Below, in pieces: positions 17,745-26,640 of a DNA stretch of 64,000 nucleotides. Numbering within the stretch: the first letter of the stretch is position 1; the number at the start of each line of letters is the position of its first letter. Where the stretch lies: NCBI RefSeq assembly GCF_001514235.1, contig NZ_KQ948929.1, forward strand, positions 113,566 through 177,565. Reading direction: 5' to 3'. Position numbers and translations under genes: made by a program. Under the pieces are notes generated by a model. It was not told where the DNA came from and did not search any database. It saw nothing but the letters and a program-made list of their open reading frames with translations. This DNA comes from Streptomyces caeruleatus (GTDB lineage: Bacteria; Actinomycetota; Actinomycetes; Streptomycetales; Streptomycetaceae).

Positions 17745-18044
17745 GGGTTCCTTCCGGTTTGACCCTGTGTCCGGCGCACAACTCGCTTCGGCTGCGCGCC
17801 CTGTCATGCACTGCTGCTGGAACTTCTGCGGCGAATGGCCGTGAGTTCCTCAGAAGTGCCAGGCCGACGTTGGCAGGGGAATTCGGTCTCCGGCGATGAA
17901 TCCATGCTCAGTGGGACGCTGGGACAGCGGTACGCGAGTGACCTCATGTTTCTTTGACCTGCTGGGACGCCAGTGGGACAAAGTGCTGGGGCGGGACGGC
18001 GGTGGGGCCGCGATCGAGCAGTATCAGGCCGGCAGCCGCACGCC
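17745..18044. other. Upstream region of the secreted-repeat gene
   Basis: 300 bases with no supported gene. GGGACxxxGGGACAG-like motifs recur near 17923-17935 and 17965-17983, echoing the GGACAG repeats at 16971-17038. Confidence 0.35.
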
Positions 18045-18159
18045 GCCCTCGGCGACACCGTTGTCATGCTCGTCCCCGACGTCCTCACCGCCCTGCAGGT
18101 CCAGGAGGAGGACCACACCGGCTACACACGCGACAAGTTCCGCCACTGGATCGACGCCG
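18045..18159 (+). pseudogene. HNH-endonuclease-like fragment
   Basis: Plus-strand translation gives VLTALQVQEEDHTGYTRDKF then RHWIDA, which resembles the N-terminal part of actinobacterial secreted HNH (DUF1524-like) nucleases, where L--L-V--ED--GY-R-KF-HW-DAD precedes the nuclease core. The frame is lost just after the match, and the HNH motif itself is absent. A different-frame remnant follows to about 18240. Confidence 0.45.
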
Positions 18160-18266
18160 GCCGCCGACAGCTACCTCACAGTCGCCCGCCGCGCCGGCTT
18201 CGCCCTCTTGCGAAAGAGTCCTGCTTGCGTGACGGAGCTTTGTGAACCTCGCACTTGTGGCGCGGT

Positions 18267-19094
18267 TTATTGCAGCTCCTCGTACAGCTCGATCTCTGAA
18301 GGCCCGCGATCAAGCAGCAGTTCGAGATGCCCCTCTATGGCAGCGAACCACTGGTCGAGGTCCACGCCGCTATCGTGAAAGAACCAGGAGCTGAAGCTCC
18401 CCAGGCCGTCCAAGGCGGGTTCGGTCTCGTAGCGGAGTTCGCAGTGAACCTGCACGTAGTGATCGTGCTCACCATCTTCATCACTGATGTCGAACTGTCG
18501 CGCGAAGTCCACAGTGAACATCGGTCGTCCGCTGAAGGTGTACGTGCCGTACTGGAAGAGCAAGCCGTCGGAGTCTGGTCCGAGTACTGTGTCAAAGCGC
18601 TGCCGCCCGAATTGCGTGAAGGCCAGCCAAGCAGCCCAAGTGGTCAACTCAGTCGTCATCGATCGTCCGGCCGCCATTTCGGCACGCAGGAAATCGAGGG
18701 CTTCCCCCAGCCGCAGTCTGTTGGGCACGCCGGCTCTCCTCACTTCGTGAATCAACACCGTACTGTCGCGGGGCAGGATCAAATCCAGCCCAGGGACAAG
18801 CCAGCCGCTCCAGCAACGCAACGCACCCAGCTGAGCCGTCTGCGCGCCGGCGCGCAGCGCGGTCTCCGGTGATGCGTCCTTCAGCCCTACGTCGTCGGGA
18901 TCCACCAGGGTCTCCGGTGCGTAGGCGAGGTGCAGGCATTGAGGACTGGACGCCGTGCCCTGTGCTCGTACTTCTCCCAGGAGTTGTGCGAGTGCGACGG
19001 CCTGGGGAGGTCGATGGGGATCGGTTCGCCCGAGGGTTCTGCTCCAGCAGTGATAGGTCAGGAACTGTCGGTCCACGTGCGCGTGGACGTCCAC
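18267..19094 (-). CDS. Hypothetical protein, 275 residues
   Basis: I do not recognise this gene. It has no signal peptide or membrane helix. Visible features are an aromatic-rich centre (ELTTWAAWLAFTQFGRQRFD), a beta-rich segment (GTYTFSGRPMFTVDFARQFD), EDGEHDHYVQVHCELRYE, and a C-terminal acidic helix (HLELLLDRGPSEIELYEEL). GC skew in third positions is milder than in neighbours, which may mean transfer from elsewhere. The GTG at 19094 is the longest possible start; a downstream start cannot be excluded. Confidence 0.65.
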   Translation of the reverse strand: MDVHAHVDRQFLTYHCWSRTLGRTDPHRPPQAVALAQLLGEVRAQGTASSPQCLHLAYAPETLVDPDDVGLKDASPETALRAGAQTAQLGALRCWSGWLVPGLDLILPRDSTVLIHEVRRAGVPNRLRLGEALDFLRAEMAAGRSMTTELTTWAAWLAFTQFGRQRFDTVLGPDSDGLLFQYGTYTFSGRPMFTVDFARQFDISDEDGEHDHYVQVHCELRYETEPALDGLGSFSSWFFHDSGVDLDQWFAAIEGHLELLLDRGPSEIELYEELQ

Positions 19095-19197
19095 ACGGCG
19101 GGCAAGGCGGTGACCGCCGTCGTGCCGTGTCCCACTGGGGTCATCCCGCCAGGCTGACGCGCTGTAGCAGATTCCTTGATCAGTCGATAGCCAGGCC

Positions 19198-19404
19198 GTG
19201 GATGATCGTGGTGACGGCCCTGTGCCCTCTGCGGCCTTGGTGGGGCCCTACTGGCTGGAACGGGAACCTGAGTCCGGGTACCAGCGCAGTGTGGCGGAGC
19301 GTGCATGCGGCATGCGTCTGCGGCCGGTTCCCACCGGCCGGGCCGTCATGGTCGCTGTCGCCACGGTCACCGTGGTCGCCGCGGTGGTGACGGCCTTGAT
19401 GTAG
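19198..19404 (+). CDS. Possible small tail-anchored membrane protein
   Basis: A 68-residue frame from GTG 19198 ends in a convincing membrane helix (GRAVMVAVATVTVVAAVVTA) directly before the stop, as in tail-anchored peptides. There is no good ribosome site and no recognised family. It may be a relic. Confidence 0.3.
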   Translation: MDDRGDGPVPSAALVGPYWLEREPESGYQRSVAERACGMRLRPVPTGRAVMVAVATVTVVAAVVTALM

Positions 19405-19696
19405 GACCAGTTCGGGGACGGCGTCGGGCTCCGTTTCAGGGCGACTGCGCACGGATGGGGTTGGTTGGGGGAAATCTGGCGGTGGGTCCCGTCTATCCCT
19501 GGTTCGGATCGGCCCGACCAGATTTCTTCAGCGCGAGGCCGAGCAGTTTGTCGGCTCGGACCGCGGTCGAGGTGGTCGCGGATCGTCATAGCCTTGGTGC
19601 CTGGAGGGTCGCTCGCCCGCGCCACCCTCATCGTCGGCTCGGGCGGTTTCGCCGGCCATGCTCAGCCAACTGCGCCATTTGAAGCCTCCACCGATG
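19405..19696. other. Non-coding stretch before the reductase stop
   Basis: No gene is supported. Minus-strand reading shows short ordered pieces (AMTIRDHLDRG near 19590) that may be transposase relics but are too short to assign. Confidence 0.3.
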
Positions 19697-20947
19697 TCAA
19701 CTGGCCCGGCCGGAATCGTCGAGCAGGTCCACGAGCGGCACCTTCGTGTCGGCGAGCTTGGTCGCGTCGACGGACCGGCCAGAGGTCACGAGGCGGCGGA
19801 TCGGGTCGGTGACGTCCCAGACGTTGACGTTCATCCCGGCCAGGACCCGGTCCTCGAACAGCCAGAACGCGATGAATTCGCGGGTGTCCCTACGGCCACG
19901 GAAGACGACCTGGTCGTAACCGCCTGGCTCGACGTAGCCGGTGTACTCCATGCCCAGGTCGTACTGGTCGGTGAAGAAGTAGGGCACGCGGTCGTAGGAC
20001 ACGTCCTGGCCCAGCATGGCCTTGGCGGCGGTCTGGGGCTGGTTCAGGGCGTTGGCCCAGTGCTCGACGCGGATGTGTGTGCCGAGCAGCGGGTGGGCGG
20101 CGTTGGCGACGTCGCCTGCGGCGTAGACGTCGGGGTGGGAGGAGCGCAGGTGGGCGTCGACGCGGACGCCGTTGTCGACTTCCAGACCGGCCGCTTCGGC
20201 AAGGCCGGTGTTGGGGGTGATGCCGATGCCGACGATGACCGCGTCGGCCTCGATGCGGCTGCCGTCGGCCAGCAGGACGCCGTCGGCCCGGCCGTCTGCG
20301 CCGGTGATCTCGGCTACCTGGGCGCCGTAGCGCAGGTCGACGCCGTGGTCGGTGTGCAGGTCGGCGAAGAGCGGGGCGGCCTCGCGGCCCAGCACACGCA
20401 GCAGTGGCAACTCCCCCCTCTCCAGCACCGTGACCTCGACGCCGGCGGCGCGGGCGGCGGCCGCGGTCTCCAGGCCGATCCAGCCCGCCCCGATCACCGC
20501 GATCCGGGAGGCGGACGCCAAGGTCTCCTTGATCCGGTCGCTGTCGTCGAGGCGGCGCAGGTAGAGCACGCCGTCGAGGTCGGCTCCGGGTACCGGCAGG
20601 CGGCGGGGTGAGGAGCCGGTGGTCAGCAGCAGTTTCGCGTAACCGAGGCGGCTGCCGTCGGCGAGTGTCACCTCGTGGGCAGCGGGGTCGATCGCGTTGA
20701 CCGTGGTACCGAGGCTCAGGTCGACGTCGTGGTCGGCGTACCACTGGGGCGGGTGGACGTAGACCGTGTCACGCTCGTCCTTGCCCAGCAGGTAGCCCTT
20801 CGACAGCGGCGGCCGCTCGTAGGGGCGTTCGCTCTCCTGTCCGAGCAGGAGGACCGGGTCGCTGAAGCCCTCCTCCCTGAGGGTCTGCGCGGCTTTCGCG
20901 CCGGCCAGCCCGGCTCCGACGATCACCAATGCCGTGTGTGCGGCCAT
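19697..20947 (-). CDS. FAD/NAD(P)-dependent ferredoxin reductase
   Basis: A protein of 416 residues of the ferredoxin/rubredoxin reductase family that passes electrons from NAD(P)H via FAD to a small iron-sulphur protein. It shows the FAD dinucleotide motif VGAGLAGAKAAQTL (near 9-22), the NAD(P) motif VIGAGWIGLETAAAA (near 150), the second FAD contact DVYAAGDVA (near 275) and the C-terminal family signature YFFTDQYDLGMEYTG. No ferredoxin or P450 gene is adjacent. The ATG at 20947 (MAAHTALV) follows GAGGAG. It is 31 bases downstream of transaldolase and likely co-transcribed. Confidence 0.92.
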   Translation of the reverse strand: MAAHTALVIVGAGLAGAKAAQTLREEGFSDPVLLLGQESERPYERPPLSKGYLLGKDERDTVYVHPPQWYADHDVDLSLGTTVNAIDPAAHEVTLADGSRLGYAKLLLTTGSSPRRLPVPGADLDGVLYLRRLDDSDRIKETLASASRIAVIGAGWIGLETAAAARAAGVEVTVLERGELPLLRVLGREAAPLFADLHTDHGVDLRYGAQVAEITGADGRADGVLLADGSRIEADAVIVGIGITPNTGLAEAAGLEVDNGVRVDAHLRSSHPDVYAAGDVANAAHPLLGTHIRVEHWANALNQPQTAAKAMLGQDVSYDRVPYFFTDQYDLGMEYTGYVEPGGYDQVVFRGRRDTREFIAFWLFEDRVLAGMNVNVWDVTDPIRRLVTSGRSVDATKLADTKVPLVDLLDDSGRAS

Positions 20948-20978
20948 CTCCGCTCCTCTGCTGGGTTCGGCGGCGTCG

Positions 20979-22094
20979 TCAGGCGGCGTCACGCTCGGTG
21001 TTCAGGACGGTGTCCAGGTCCCTGAACAGGTCGGTCCCGGAAGCCGTGAACTTGGCGACGCCCTCGTCCTCCAGCACGTGCACCACGTCGTCGTAGGACA
21101 CCCCGACAGCGTCCAGGTCGTGGAGTACCTGGCGGGCTGCCGGATAGGTGCCGTGGATGGTGTCGCCCTGGATACGGCCGTGGTCGGCGACCGCGCGCAG
21201 GGTCTGCTCCGGCATCGTGTTGACCACGCCGGGCGCCACCAGTTCGGTGACGTAGCGGGTGTCGTCGTAGGAGGGGTCCTTCACTCCGGTGGAGGCCCAC
21301 AGCGGGCGTTGCGGGCGCATGCCGGCCGCGGCCAGTGCCTGCCACTGCTGGGAGGAAACGGCCCGCTCGAAGTGCTGGTAGGCCAGGCGTGCGTTGGCAA
21401 TCGCGGCCCGTCCACGCAGAGCGCCTGCCTCGCGCGTGCCGATCTTGTCCAATCGGCTGTCGACCTCGGTGTCCACGCGGCTGACGAAGAACGAGGCGAC
21501 CGACGCGATGGATGCCAGATCACGTCCGGCCGCGTGCGCCTGGGCCATGCCGTCCAGGAAGGCCCGGAGCACCTGGTCGTAACGGTGGAGGGAGAAGATC
21601 AGCGTCACGTTGATGCTGATGCCCTCCGCGAGCGCCGTGCTGATCGCCTGCAGGCCCTTGTGGGTGGCGGGGATCTTCACGAACAGGTTCGGCCGGTCCA
21701 CCAGCCACCACAGGGCACGCGCCTCGGCGATCGTCGCCGCGGTGTCATGGGCGACGCGCGGGTCCACTTCGATGGAGACCCTCCCATCCACCCCGTCACT
21801 GGCCTCGTACACCGGACGCAGCAGGTCGCAGGCCCAGCGCACGTCAAATGCGGTCAGCAGCCGAACGGCCTCCTCCACCCGCACCCCGCGCCGGGCCAGA
21901 TCACCGATCTGTTCGTCGTAGCGGTCACCGGAACGGATCGCCTTGGCGAAGATCGTCGGGTTGCTCGTGATGCCGACAACCCGGTGCTCGCGCACCAGGT
22001 CGGCCAGCCCCGCGCCGGCCAGCCGTTCCCGGCTCAGATCATCGAGCCAGACCGCTACTCCTTCGGCGGTCAGCCGGTCCAGGTTCTCACTCAT
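20979..22094 (-). CDS. tal: Transaldolase
   Basis: A protein of 371 residues, the length of actinobacterial transaldolases. It moves a three-carbon dihydroxyacetone unit in the non-oxidative pentose phosphate pathway. Visible are the substrate-phosphate region VGITSNPTIFAKAI, the Schiff-base lysine in NLFVKIPATHKG (near 140), INVTLIFSLHRY, SVASFFVSRVDTEVD and RPLWASTGVKDPSYDD. The usual partners (tkt, zwf, pgl) are not next to it, so this may be an extra copy serving the redox genes around it. GGAGAAG precedes the ATG at 22094. It lies 35 bases after the regulator gene in the same direction. Confidence 0.95.
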   Translation of the reverse strand: MSENLDRLTAEGVAVWLDDLSRERLAGAGLADLVREHRVVGITSNPTIFAKAIRSGDRYDEQIGDLARRGVRVEEAVRLLTAFDVRWACDLLRPVYEASDGVDGRVSIEVDPRVAHDTAATIAEARALWWLVDRPNLFVKIPATHKGLQAISTALAEGISINVTLIFSLHRYDQVLRAFLDGMAQAHAAGRDLASIASVASFFVSRVDTEVDSRLDKIGTREAGALRGRAAIANARLAYQHFERAVSSQQWQALAAAGMRPQRPLWASTGVKDPSYDDTRYVTELVAPGVVNTMPEQTLRAVADHGRIQGDTIHGTYPAARQVLHDLDAVGVSYDDVVHVLEDEGVAKFTASGTDLFRDLDTVLNTERDAA

Positions 22095-22129
22095 GATCTT
22101 CTCCCTTACGTCGCCTCACGCGACGCCGT

Positions 22130-22942
22130 TCAGGGCGCGCTGTCCGGATTCTGCGGTGGCGTGGCGCCGGGCTCCTCCCCTCCGGCGCCGACGGCGGGGT
22201 TCGGCGCGCCGCGGCCGCCTGACGCGGCGCGCAGTTCCACACAGCACCGTCCCGGGCGCGGCGCGAGGACCGCGTCGATCCCGGCCGCCCGCACTCCGGT
22301 GAGGAACCCGCCGAGGAAGGCATGGTTGATCCCGCACACCAGCTCGGGCGAGCGGGCGGCGAGCGGATGGAAAGGGCAGTTGAGCAGCCGCAACTCGGTC
22401 GGGGCCGGGCGGTCGGGTTCGAAGCCGTGCTGCTCCAGCACGGCCTCAGCGAGGCTGACGGAACGCTCTGGCCCCAGGCGGCCGGGACGGCTGCGGGCGC
22501 GCGTCGCGGCGCCGAGGTCCTCGCCGCGGCGGCGGGCCGAGCGCAGGGCGGCCAACTGTGCGTCCTCACCTGGCTCCTGGCCGAGGACCGCGTCGACGAG
22601 GATCTCCGCGAGCAGGTCGGGACGGCGCTCCGGGATGCTGATGCGGATGTCGGCGTCCGCCGGTTCGTAGACCTTGGGCCTGCGGCCGACCCGGCGACTG
22701 CCCTCCGGGCTGTCGTAGCGGGAACGCAGCAGGCCGGCGGCGACGAGCTTGTCCAGATGGAAGGCGGCCAGCTTCACCGAGACGCCTGCGTCGGCAGCGG
22801 CTTCCTCCCTCGTCACCGCCCGGTGGGCGCGCCGCGTGAAGCCGAACATCCGACGGCGCACATCGTCCGCAAGGACGGTGACCGCTTCCAGGCCCACAGC
22901 GGCGGGCGGCGAAGACGAAGCCGGAGTCAGGTCAGAGTCCAT
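22130..22942 (-). CDS. SufR/ArsR-like winged-helix regulator with C-terminal cysteines
   Basis: A protein of 270 residues with an N-terminal winged helix (VTVLADDVRRRMFGFTRRA, DAGVSVKLAAFHLDKLVAAGLL, a wing with GSRRVGRRPKVYEP). The C-terminal half has cysteines arranged like the iron-sulphur ligands of SufR: NCPFHPLAARSPELVCGI and PRPGRCCVEL. It probably represses or activates in response to redox or iron-sulphur status. The ATG at 22942 lacks a ribosome site, and a leaderless start is likely. It heads the unit regulator-tal-reductase and is divergent from folE. The shared 293 bases hold two matching inverted repeats. Confidence 0.82.
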   Translation of the reverse strand: MDSDLTPASSSPPAAVGLEAVTVLADDVRRRMFGFTRRAHRAVTREEAAADAGVSVKLAAFHLDKLVAAGLLRSRYDSPEGSRRVGRRPKVYEPADADIRISIPERRPDLLAEILVDAVLGQEPGEDAQLAALRSARRRGEDLGAATRARSRPGRLGPERSVSLAEAVLEQHGFEPDRPAPTELRLLNCPFHPLAARSPELVCGINHAFLGGFLTGVRAAGIDAVLAPRPGRCCVELRAASGGRGAPNPAVGAGGEEPGATPPQNPDSAP

Positions 22943-22957
22943 ACATCCACAGTAACG

Positions 22958-22971
22958 CCAATCGTCATTGG
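22958..22971. promoter_or_regulatory. Operator-like inverted repeat, site 1
   Basis: CCAAT-CGTC-ATTGG is a perfect 5-bp inverted repeat 16 bases from the regulator start, where it would block or overlap its own promoter. Confidence 0.6.
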
Positions 22972-23027
22972 AGAAACCCGCTTCGGCCTCACAAAACCTT
23001 CCAGCCTTGACCGATTCGAGAATAACT

Positions 23028-23041
23028 CCAATGATGGTTGG
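23028..23041. promoter_or_regulatory. Operator-like inverted repeat, site 2
   Basis: CCAAT-GATG-GTTGG repeats site 1 with one arm mismatch. The centre-to-centre distance is 70 bp. Two similar sites in a divergent promoter region fit joint control of folE and the regulator operon. Confidence 0.55.
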
Positions 23042-23235
23042 TGAAATAGGCGGGGGTGGCGGCCGCCGTGCCCATGGGCATGGAGCAGTCGACCACGGCC
23101 GACTCGCCCCGCCGGCGCACGGTAGCCGACCGTGCACCCAGGGCCAGGCGATGCCCATGGACATCGCCGCCCTCGATCGCCAGGCGGCCTTCGGCGCTTC
23201 GTACGCACCAGCGGAGTTCAGAAACGGTGAGTGAC

Positions 23236-23889
23236 ATGACCCAGCACCCCCACCCCAAGCTGCACATAGCCGCGGACGGCGCGCAGACTCCGGCACCGGC
23301 GCCCGCCGCCCTGCGCGTGGCCCACGAGCCGCAGGGGACGGATCTGGAGGCCGCCGAACTCGCCGCCGCACAGTTCCTGCGGGCGCTGGGTGTCAGCACC
23401 GACTCCGAGAGCCTGCGCGATACGCCGCGCCGGATGACGCACGCCTACGCCGAACTGTTCAGCCCCCGTCCGTTCGACCTGACCACCTTCCCCAACGACG
23501 AGGGCTACGACGAACTCGTCCTCGCCCGCGGCATCCCGCTGCGCAGCGTCTGTGAGCATCATCTGATGCCGTTCGTGGGCACCGCCCACATCGGCTACCT
23601 CCCCGGGCAGCGCATCCTGGGCCTGTCGAAACTCGCCCGCGTCCTGGAGCACTTCGCCTTCCGGCCTCAGGTTCAAGAACGCCTCACCAAGCAGGTCGCC
23701 GACTGGCTCCAGCATCAGCTCGAACCCAAAGGCGTCGGCGTCGTCATCCAGGCCGAACACACCTGTATGACTCTGCGCGGCGTCCAGGCCACCGGCACCG
23801 CCACCATGACCTCGACCCTCCTCGGCCTGCTGCGCACCGATGCCCGGTCGCGCAGCAAGTTCCTCGCACTGACGGGCCTGCCTCGCTGA
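23236..23889 (+). CDS. folE: GTP cyclohydrolase I
   Basis: A protein of 217 residues that converts GTP to dihydroneopterin triphosphate, the first step of folate and pterin synthesis. Zinc and active-site motifs are present: RSVCEHHLMPFVG (Cys, His) and AEHTCMTLRGV (Cys). RRMTHAYAELF and LGLSKLARVLEHFA are also family signatures. There are no other folate genes nearby, so this is probably a second folE outside the folate operon, possibly for a stress- or redox-linked pterin. The ATG at 23236 has GGTGAG at 5 bases; GTG 23227 is an alternative. Confidence 0.95.
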   Translation: MTQHPHPKLHIAADGAQTPAPAPAALRVAHEPQGTDLEAAELAAAQFLRALGVSTDSESLRDTPRRMTHAYAELFSPRPFDLTTFPNDEGYDELVLARGIPLRSVCEHHLMPFVGTAHIGYLPGQRILGLSKLARVLEHFAFRPQVQERLTKQVADWLQHQLEPKGVGVVIQAEHTCMTLRGVQATGTATMTSTLLGLLRTDARSRSKFLALTGLPR

Positions 23890-24776
23890 CCGGCGCGGCG
23901 GCCGGGAGTCATGTCGGCAGCAGGGCACGCGGGCGTACGGCGTAGGGCGTAGGGCGTAGGGCAGGATGCGCCCGTGCCGGTCGGCCTCAGCGGAGTTGTC
24001 GAGCCGTACGCGTGCGGTGAACTTCTGGGGGCCCGCCGGGAGCGGCAGAGCGGCAGCTCGGCAAGCCCCCGGACATGGAGGTCGCCTCGCCCGTCAGGCC
24101 CGGCAGGCGGGCGTTTCGGGCCCGGGACGAACTGCAGCGGCGCGGGGTGGGGACGAACCGGGACCGGCTGGCGGCGTCCGTGGTGCCCGGCTCCCGCACC
24201 GCGCCCGATACGCAGAGGCCCGAACCGGCGGCGGAGGGTGCGCCCGGGTCGGCGTCCTGAAAACCCCCGCACCCCGCTCTCCCTCCGTGACGAACTGAAC
24301 GCCGCTACTGCTGAGATGAGCAGTGCGGCCCGGTCACGGGCGCTCAGCCGCTGCGGTGCCGTACTGGGAACGGCGAGCGCGGCTGGCGCCACCGGTCTGT
24401 GGCCGACATCCAGGCGTTCGCCGACATCAAATCCCGAGGTACGCACGGCAAGTGGCACTACGTATGGGTCTGTTGAAGAAGGCCGCCCGCTGAGCTTGTC
24501 TGAGGTCGCTAGGCGGTGCCTTCGTGCATGGGTTTCATCGCCACTGCGGCCGCCGCGTTCAGCTTGTTCCTATCGACTGAGGTCGAAATGGGCCTTGAGC
24601 GAAGTCGCTCACCTGGGCTTTCACCGGACGCTGGAGCGTCCTTCGTCTCGATCGGTGCACCATGGGCGGAGCACATGATCAGACGAAGGCCGCTTCCATG
24701 ACCGGCGGATGCCCAGGCAAGTGGTCCAGTTCGAGATGTCCTTCGACGCCGGGAGCCAGGCACGGGCCCTGATGCA
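23890..24776. other. 887-base region without an intact gene
   Basis: It contains a tandem CGTAGGG repeat (23934-23961, four units) just after folE. A plus-strand remnant (24381-24476) reads GWRHRSVADIQAFADIKSRG and ends HGKWHYVWVC before a stop. It looks like the end of a real protein that I cannot name. A minus-strand frame near 24763-24509 ends SVDRNKLNAAAAVAMKPMHE and also looks like a relic. No complete gene is supported. Confidence 0.45.
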
Positions 24777-25559
24777 TCAGCCAGCTAGCAGAGCCTGCAT
24801 CCACTGGTCTTCGCGTTGCTCGATGTATTCGGCGTCGTTTCGCCAGGCGTCACCATGTCCTTCAGCCCACAGCCTTGCCCAGGGCTGGGCTCCTTGGGCC
24901 GCCTGGTCGCGCAGGAAGTCGTGCATGGAACGCGTACGGCGCCCCAGTAGAGGGACCAACTGGCGGCGTTCGGACTCAGCCAGACCGTAGGCGTCGGCGA
25001 AGACTCGCAGTCGGTCCGCCGCGTCCGGGCTCTGCCAGTCCGGATGCGCGGACAGCGGGATGAACCCGTGAATGGCGTATGCGACATCCCACAGGCGCGA
25101 GCCGGGACCTGCAGCATCCCAGTCGATGAAGGCCCATCGCGCCTCGTCTGCGACCACGAGATTCCAGGGAGCCAGGTCGTTATGGGCGATGATGTCACTG
25201 CCCTCAGCGGGGATCAGCTTCTGCCACCGCGCATCGGAGGGCGGCGTGAAGCCTTGCACGGCGTCGTGGAAGTCCCGGATCAGCCGTGCCACGCGAGCCA
25301 GTTGACGAGCGGGTTCCATCAGCGAGAACCGGTCGGGCCAGACCACATCCCCCGGCATGAAGGTCAGGACCTCACGCCCCTGATCGTCAATGCCGAGTGG
25401 GCTAGGCGCCGCGCCGAATCCCACTTCATGCAGGTGGGCAAGCAGAGCATGCACAGCGGGAGTCCATGGTCCGGCCGGACGGCGAACGGTGTTCCCGACG
25501 CGAACGACACCATCACTGACGTTGCCGCCGGACAAGGGTTCTTCATCATCGTGCCGCAT
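24777..25559 (-). CDS. Phosphotransferase of the APH/choline-kinase fold
   Basis: A protein of 260 residues with the catalytic loop IAHNDLAPWNLVV (His-x-Asp, near 148) and the metal-binding AFIDWDAAGPGSRLWD (near 170) of aminoglycoside phosphotransferase-like kinases. The N-lobe is short. Members phosphorylate small hydroxyl compounds, and only some act on aminoglycosides, so resistance should not be assumed. It is divergent from a second gene of the same fold at 25679. The ATG at 25559 (MRHDDEEP) is preceded by no strong ribosome site. Confidence 0.87.
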   Translation of the reverse strand: MRHDDEEPLSGGNVSDGVVRVGNTVRRPAGPWTPAVHALLAHLHEVGFGAAPSPLGIDDQGREVLTFMPGDVVWPDRFSLMEPARQLARVARLIRDFHDAVQGFTPPSDARWQKLIPAEGSDIIAHNDLAPWNLVVADEARWAFIDWDAAGPGSRLWDVAYAIHGFIPLSAHPDWQSPDAADRLRVFADAYGLAESERRQLVPLLGRRTRSMHDFLRDQAAQGAQPWARLWAEGHGDAWRNDAEYIEQREDQWMQALLAG

Positions 25560-25678
25560 CGAACCAGTGTGTCGGATCAGCCCGTCATGATCACCCCATT
25601 AAGGGGGGAGCGTCAGGACGCGGCGATCCGCCATGATGCCGGACGTCTCCGTCTGCCCCCTTAGTACTGTGACTTCGC

Positions 25679-26575
25679 ATGACCGACACCGAGATCGAGA
25701 TCACTGCGGACCTGGTCCGCGACCTGCTGCAGGAGCAACATCCAGACCTTGCAGGGCTGGCCATTCGCGAGGTGGCGGGCGGCTGGGGCAACCAAATGTG
25801 GCGCCTCGGGGATGAGTTGGCCGTGCGTATGCAGCGCATGGATCCGACCCCGGAGCTCCAGCTCAAGGAGCGGCGGTGGCTCCCCGTGCTGGCCCCGCGC
25901 CTGCCGCTCCCGGTGCCAACCCCGGTGCGGTTCGGCGAACCGTCCGAGAGCTTCCCCAAGCACTGGACCGTGATGACCTGGGTTCCCGGCGAGCCGCTGG
26001 ACCACGGCTCGATCAGCCGCGGCGACCACGCGGCCGACACGCTGGCGGGCTTCCTCCGGGCACTCCATGTGGAGGCGCCCGCCGAGGCGCCGATCGCTGC
26101 GGACCGCGGTGGCCATCCCAAGGACTGCACGCACGGCTTCGAGAACTTCTTCCAGGCCGTTGTCCCCGACGACATCGCTGCCGACGTCCGGTCCGTCTGG
26201 GACGACGCTGTCGCGGCCCGCGCATGGGAAGGCCCGCGCGTGTGGGTGCACGGCGACCTCCATCCCGCGAACGTCGTCGTCTCGGACGGAACGCTCTCCG
26301 GCATCGTCGACTTCGGCGACATGTTCGCCGGCGATCCTGCGTGGGACCTCGCCGCCGCATGGGTGCTGCTACCCGCGGGCACGGCCTCACGGTTCTTCGA
26401 CATGTACGCGCATGCCGACGAGGCTGCGATCCGGCGCGCCCGCGGGCTGGCCGCGATGAAGAGCCTCTTCCTGATGCTCATGGGGCAGAACGGAGATCGG
26501 GGCCTCCCCGGCGGCAAGCCGCACTGGGGACCCGCAGGCCGGGCAGCACTTGATCGTGTTCTGAAGGGCGTTTGA
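25679..26575 (+). CDS. Phosphotransferase of the APH fold
   Basis: A protein of 298 residues. The motifs are VAGGWGNQMWRLG (nucleotide loop region), VWVHGDLHPANVVV (catalytic loop near 200) and GIVDFGDMFAGDPAWDLA (metal site near 218). It is a small-molecule kinase of unknown substrate, not closely similar to the divergent neighbour at 24777 beyond the shared fold. There is no Shine-Dalgarno sequence. A TAGTAC hexamer 12 bases before the ATG suggests a leaderless message. Confidence 0.88.
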   Translation: MTDTEIEITADLVRDLLQEQHPDLAGLAIREVAGGWGNQMWRLGDELAVRMQRMDPTPELQLKERRWLPVLAPRLPLPVPTPVRFGEPSESFPKHWTVMTWVPGEPLDHGSISRGDHAADTLAGFLRALHVEAPAEAPIAADRGGHPKDCTHGFENFFQAVVPDDIAADVRSVWDDAVAARAWEGPRVWVHGDLHPANVVVSDGTLSGIVDFGDMFAGDPAWDLAAAWVLLPAGTASRFFDMYAHADEAAIRRARGLAAMKSLFLMLMGQNGDRGLPGGKPHWGPAGRAALDRVLKGV

Positions 26576-26640
26576 CGCACGCTTCTTGAACCCGTTCTGG
26601 ATCTTGATTCAGGGTCATGCGGCAGACCGCCTTCGTGGGT

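Noticed and set aside
24777..26575. Calling the two phosphotransferases aminoglycoside-resistance genes
   Set aside because: Only the general fold motifs are visible. Most members of this fold act on other substrates, and no specific resistance family is recognised.
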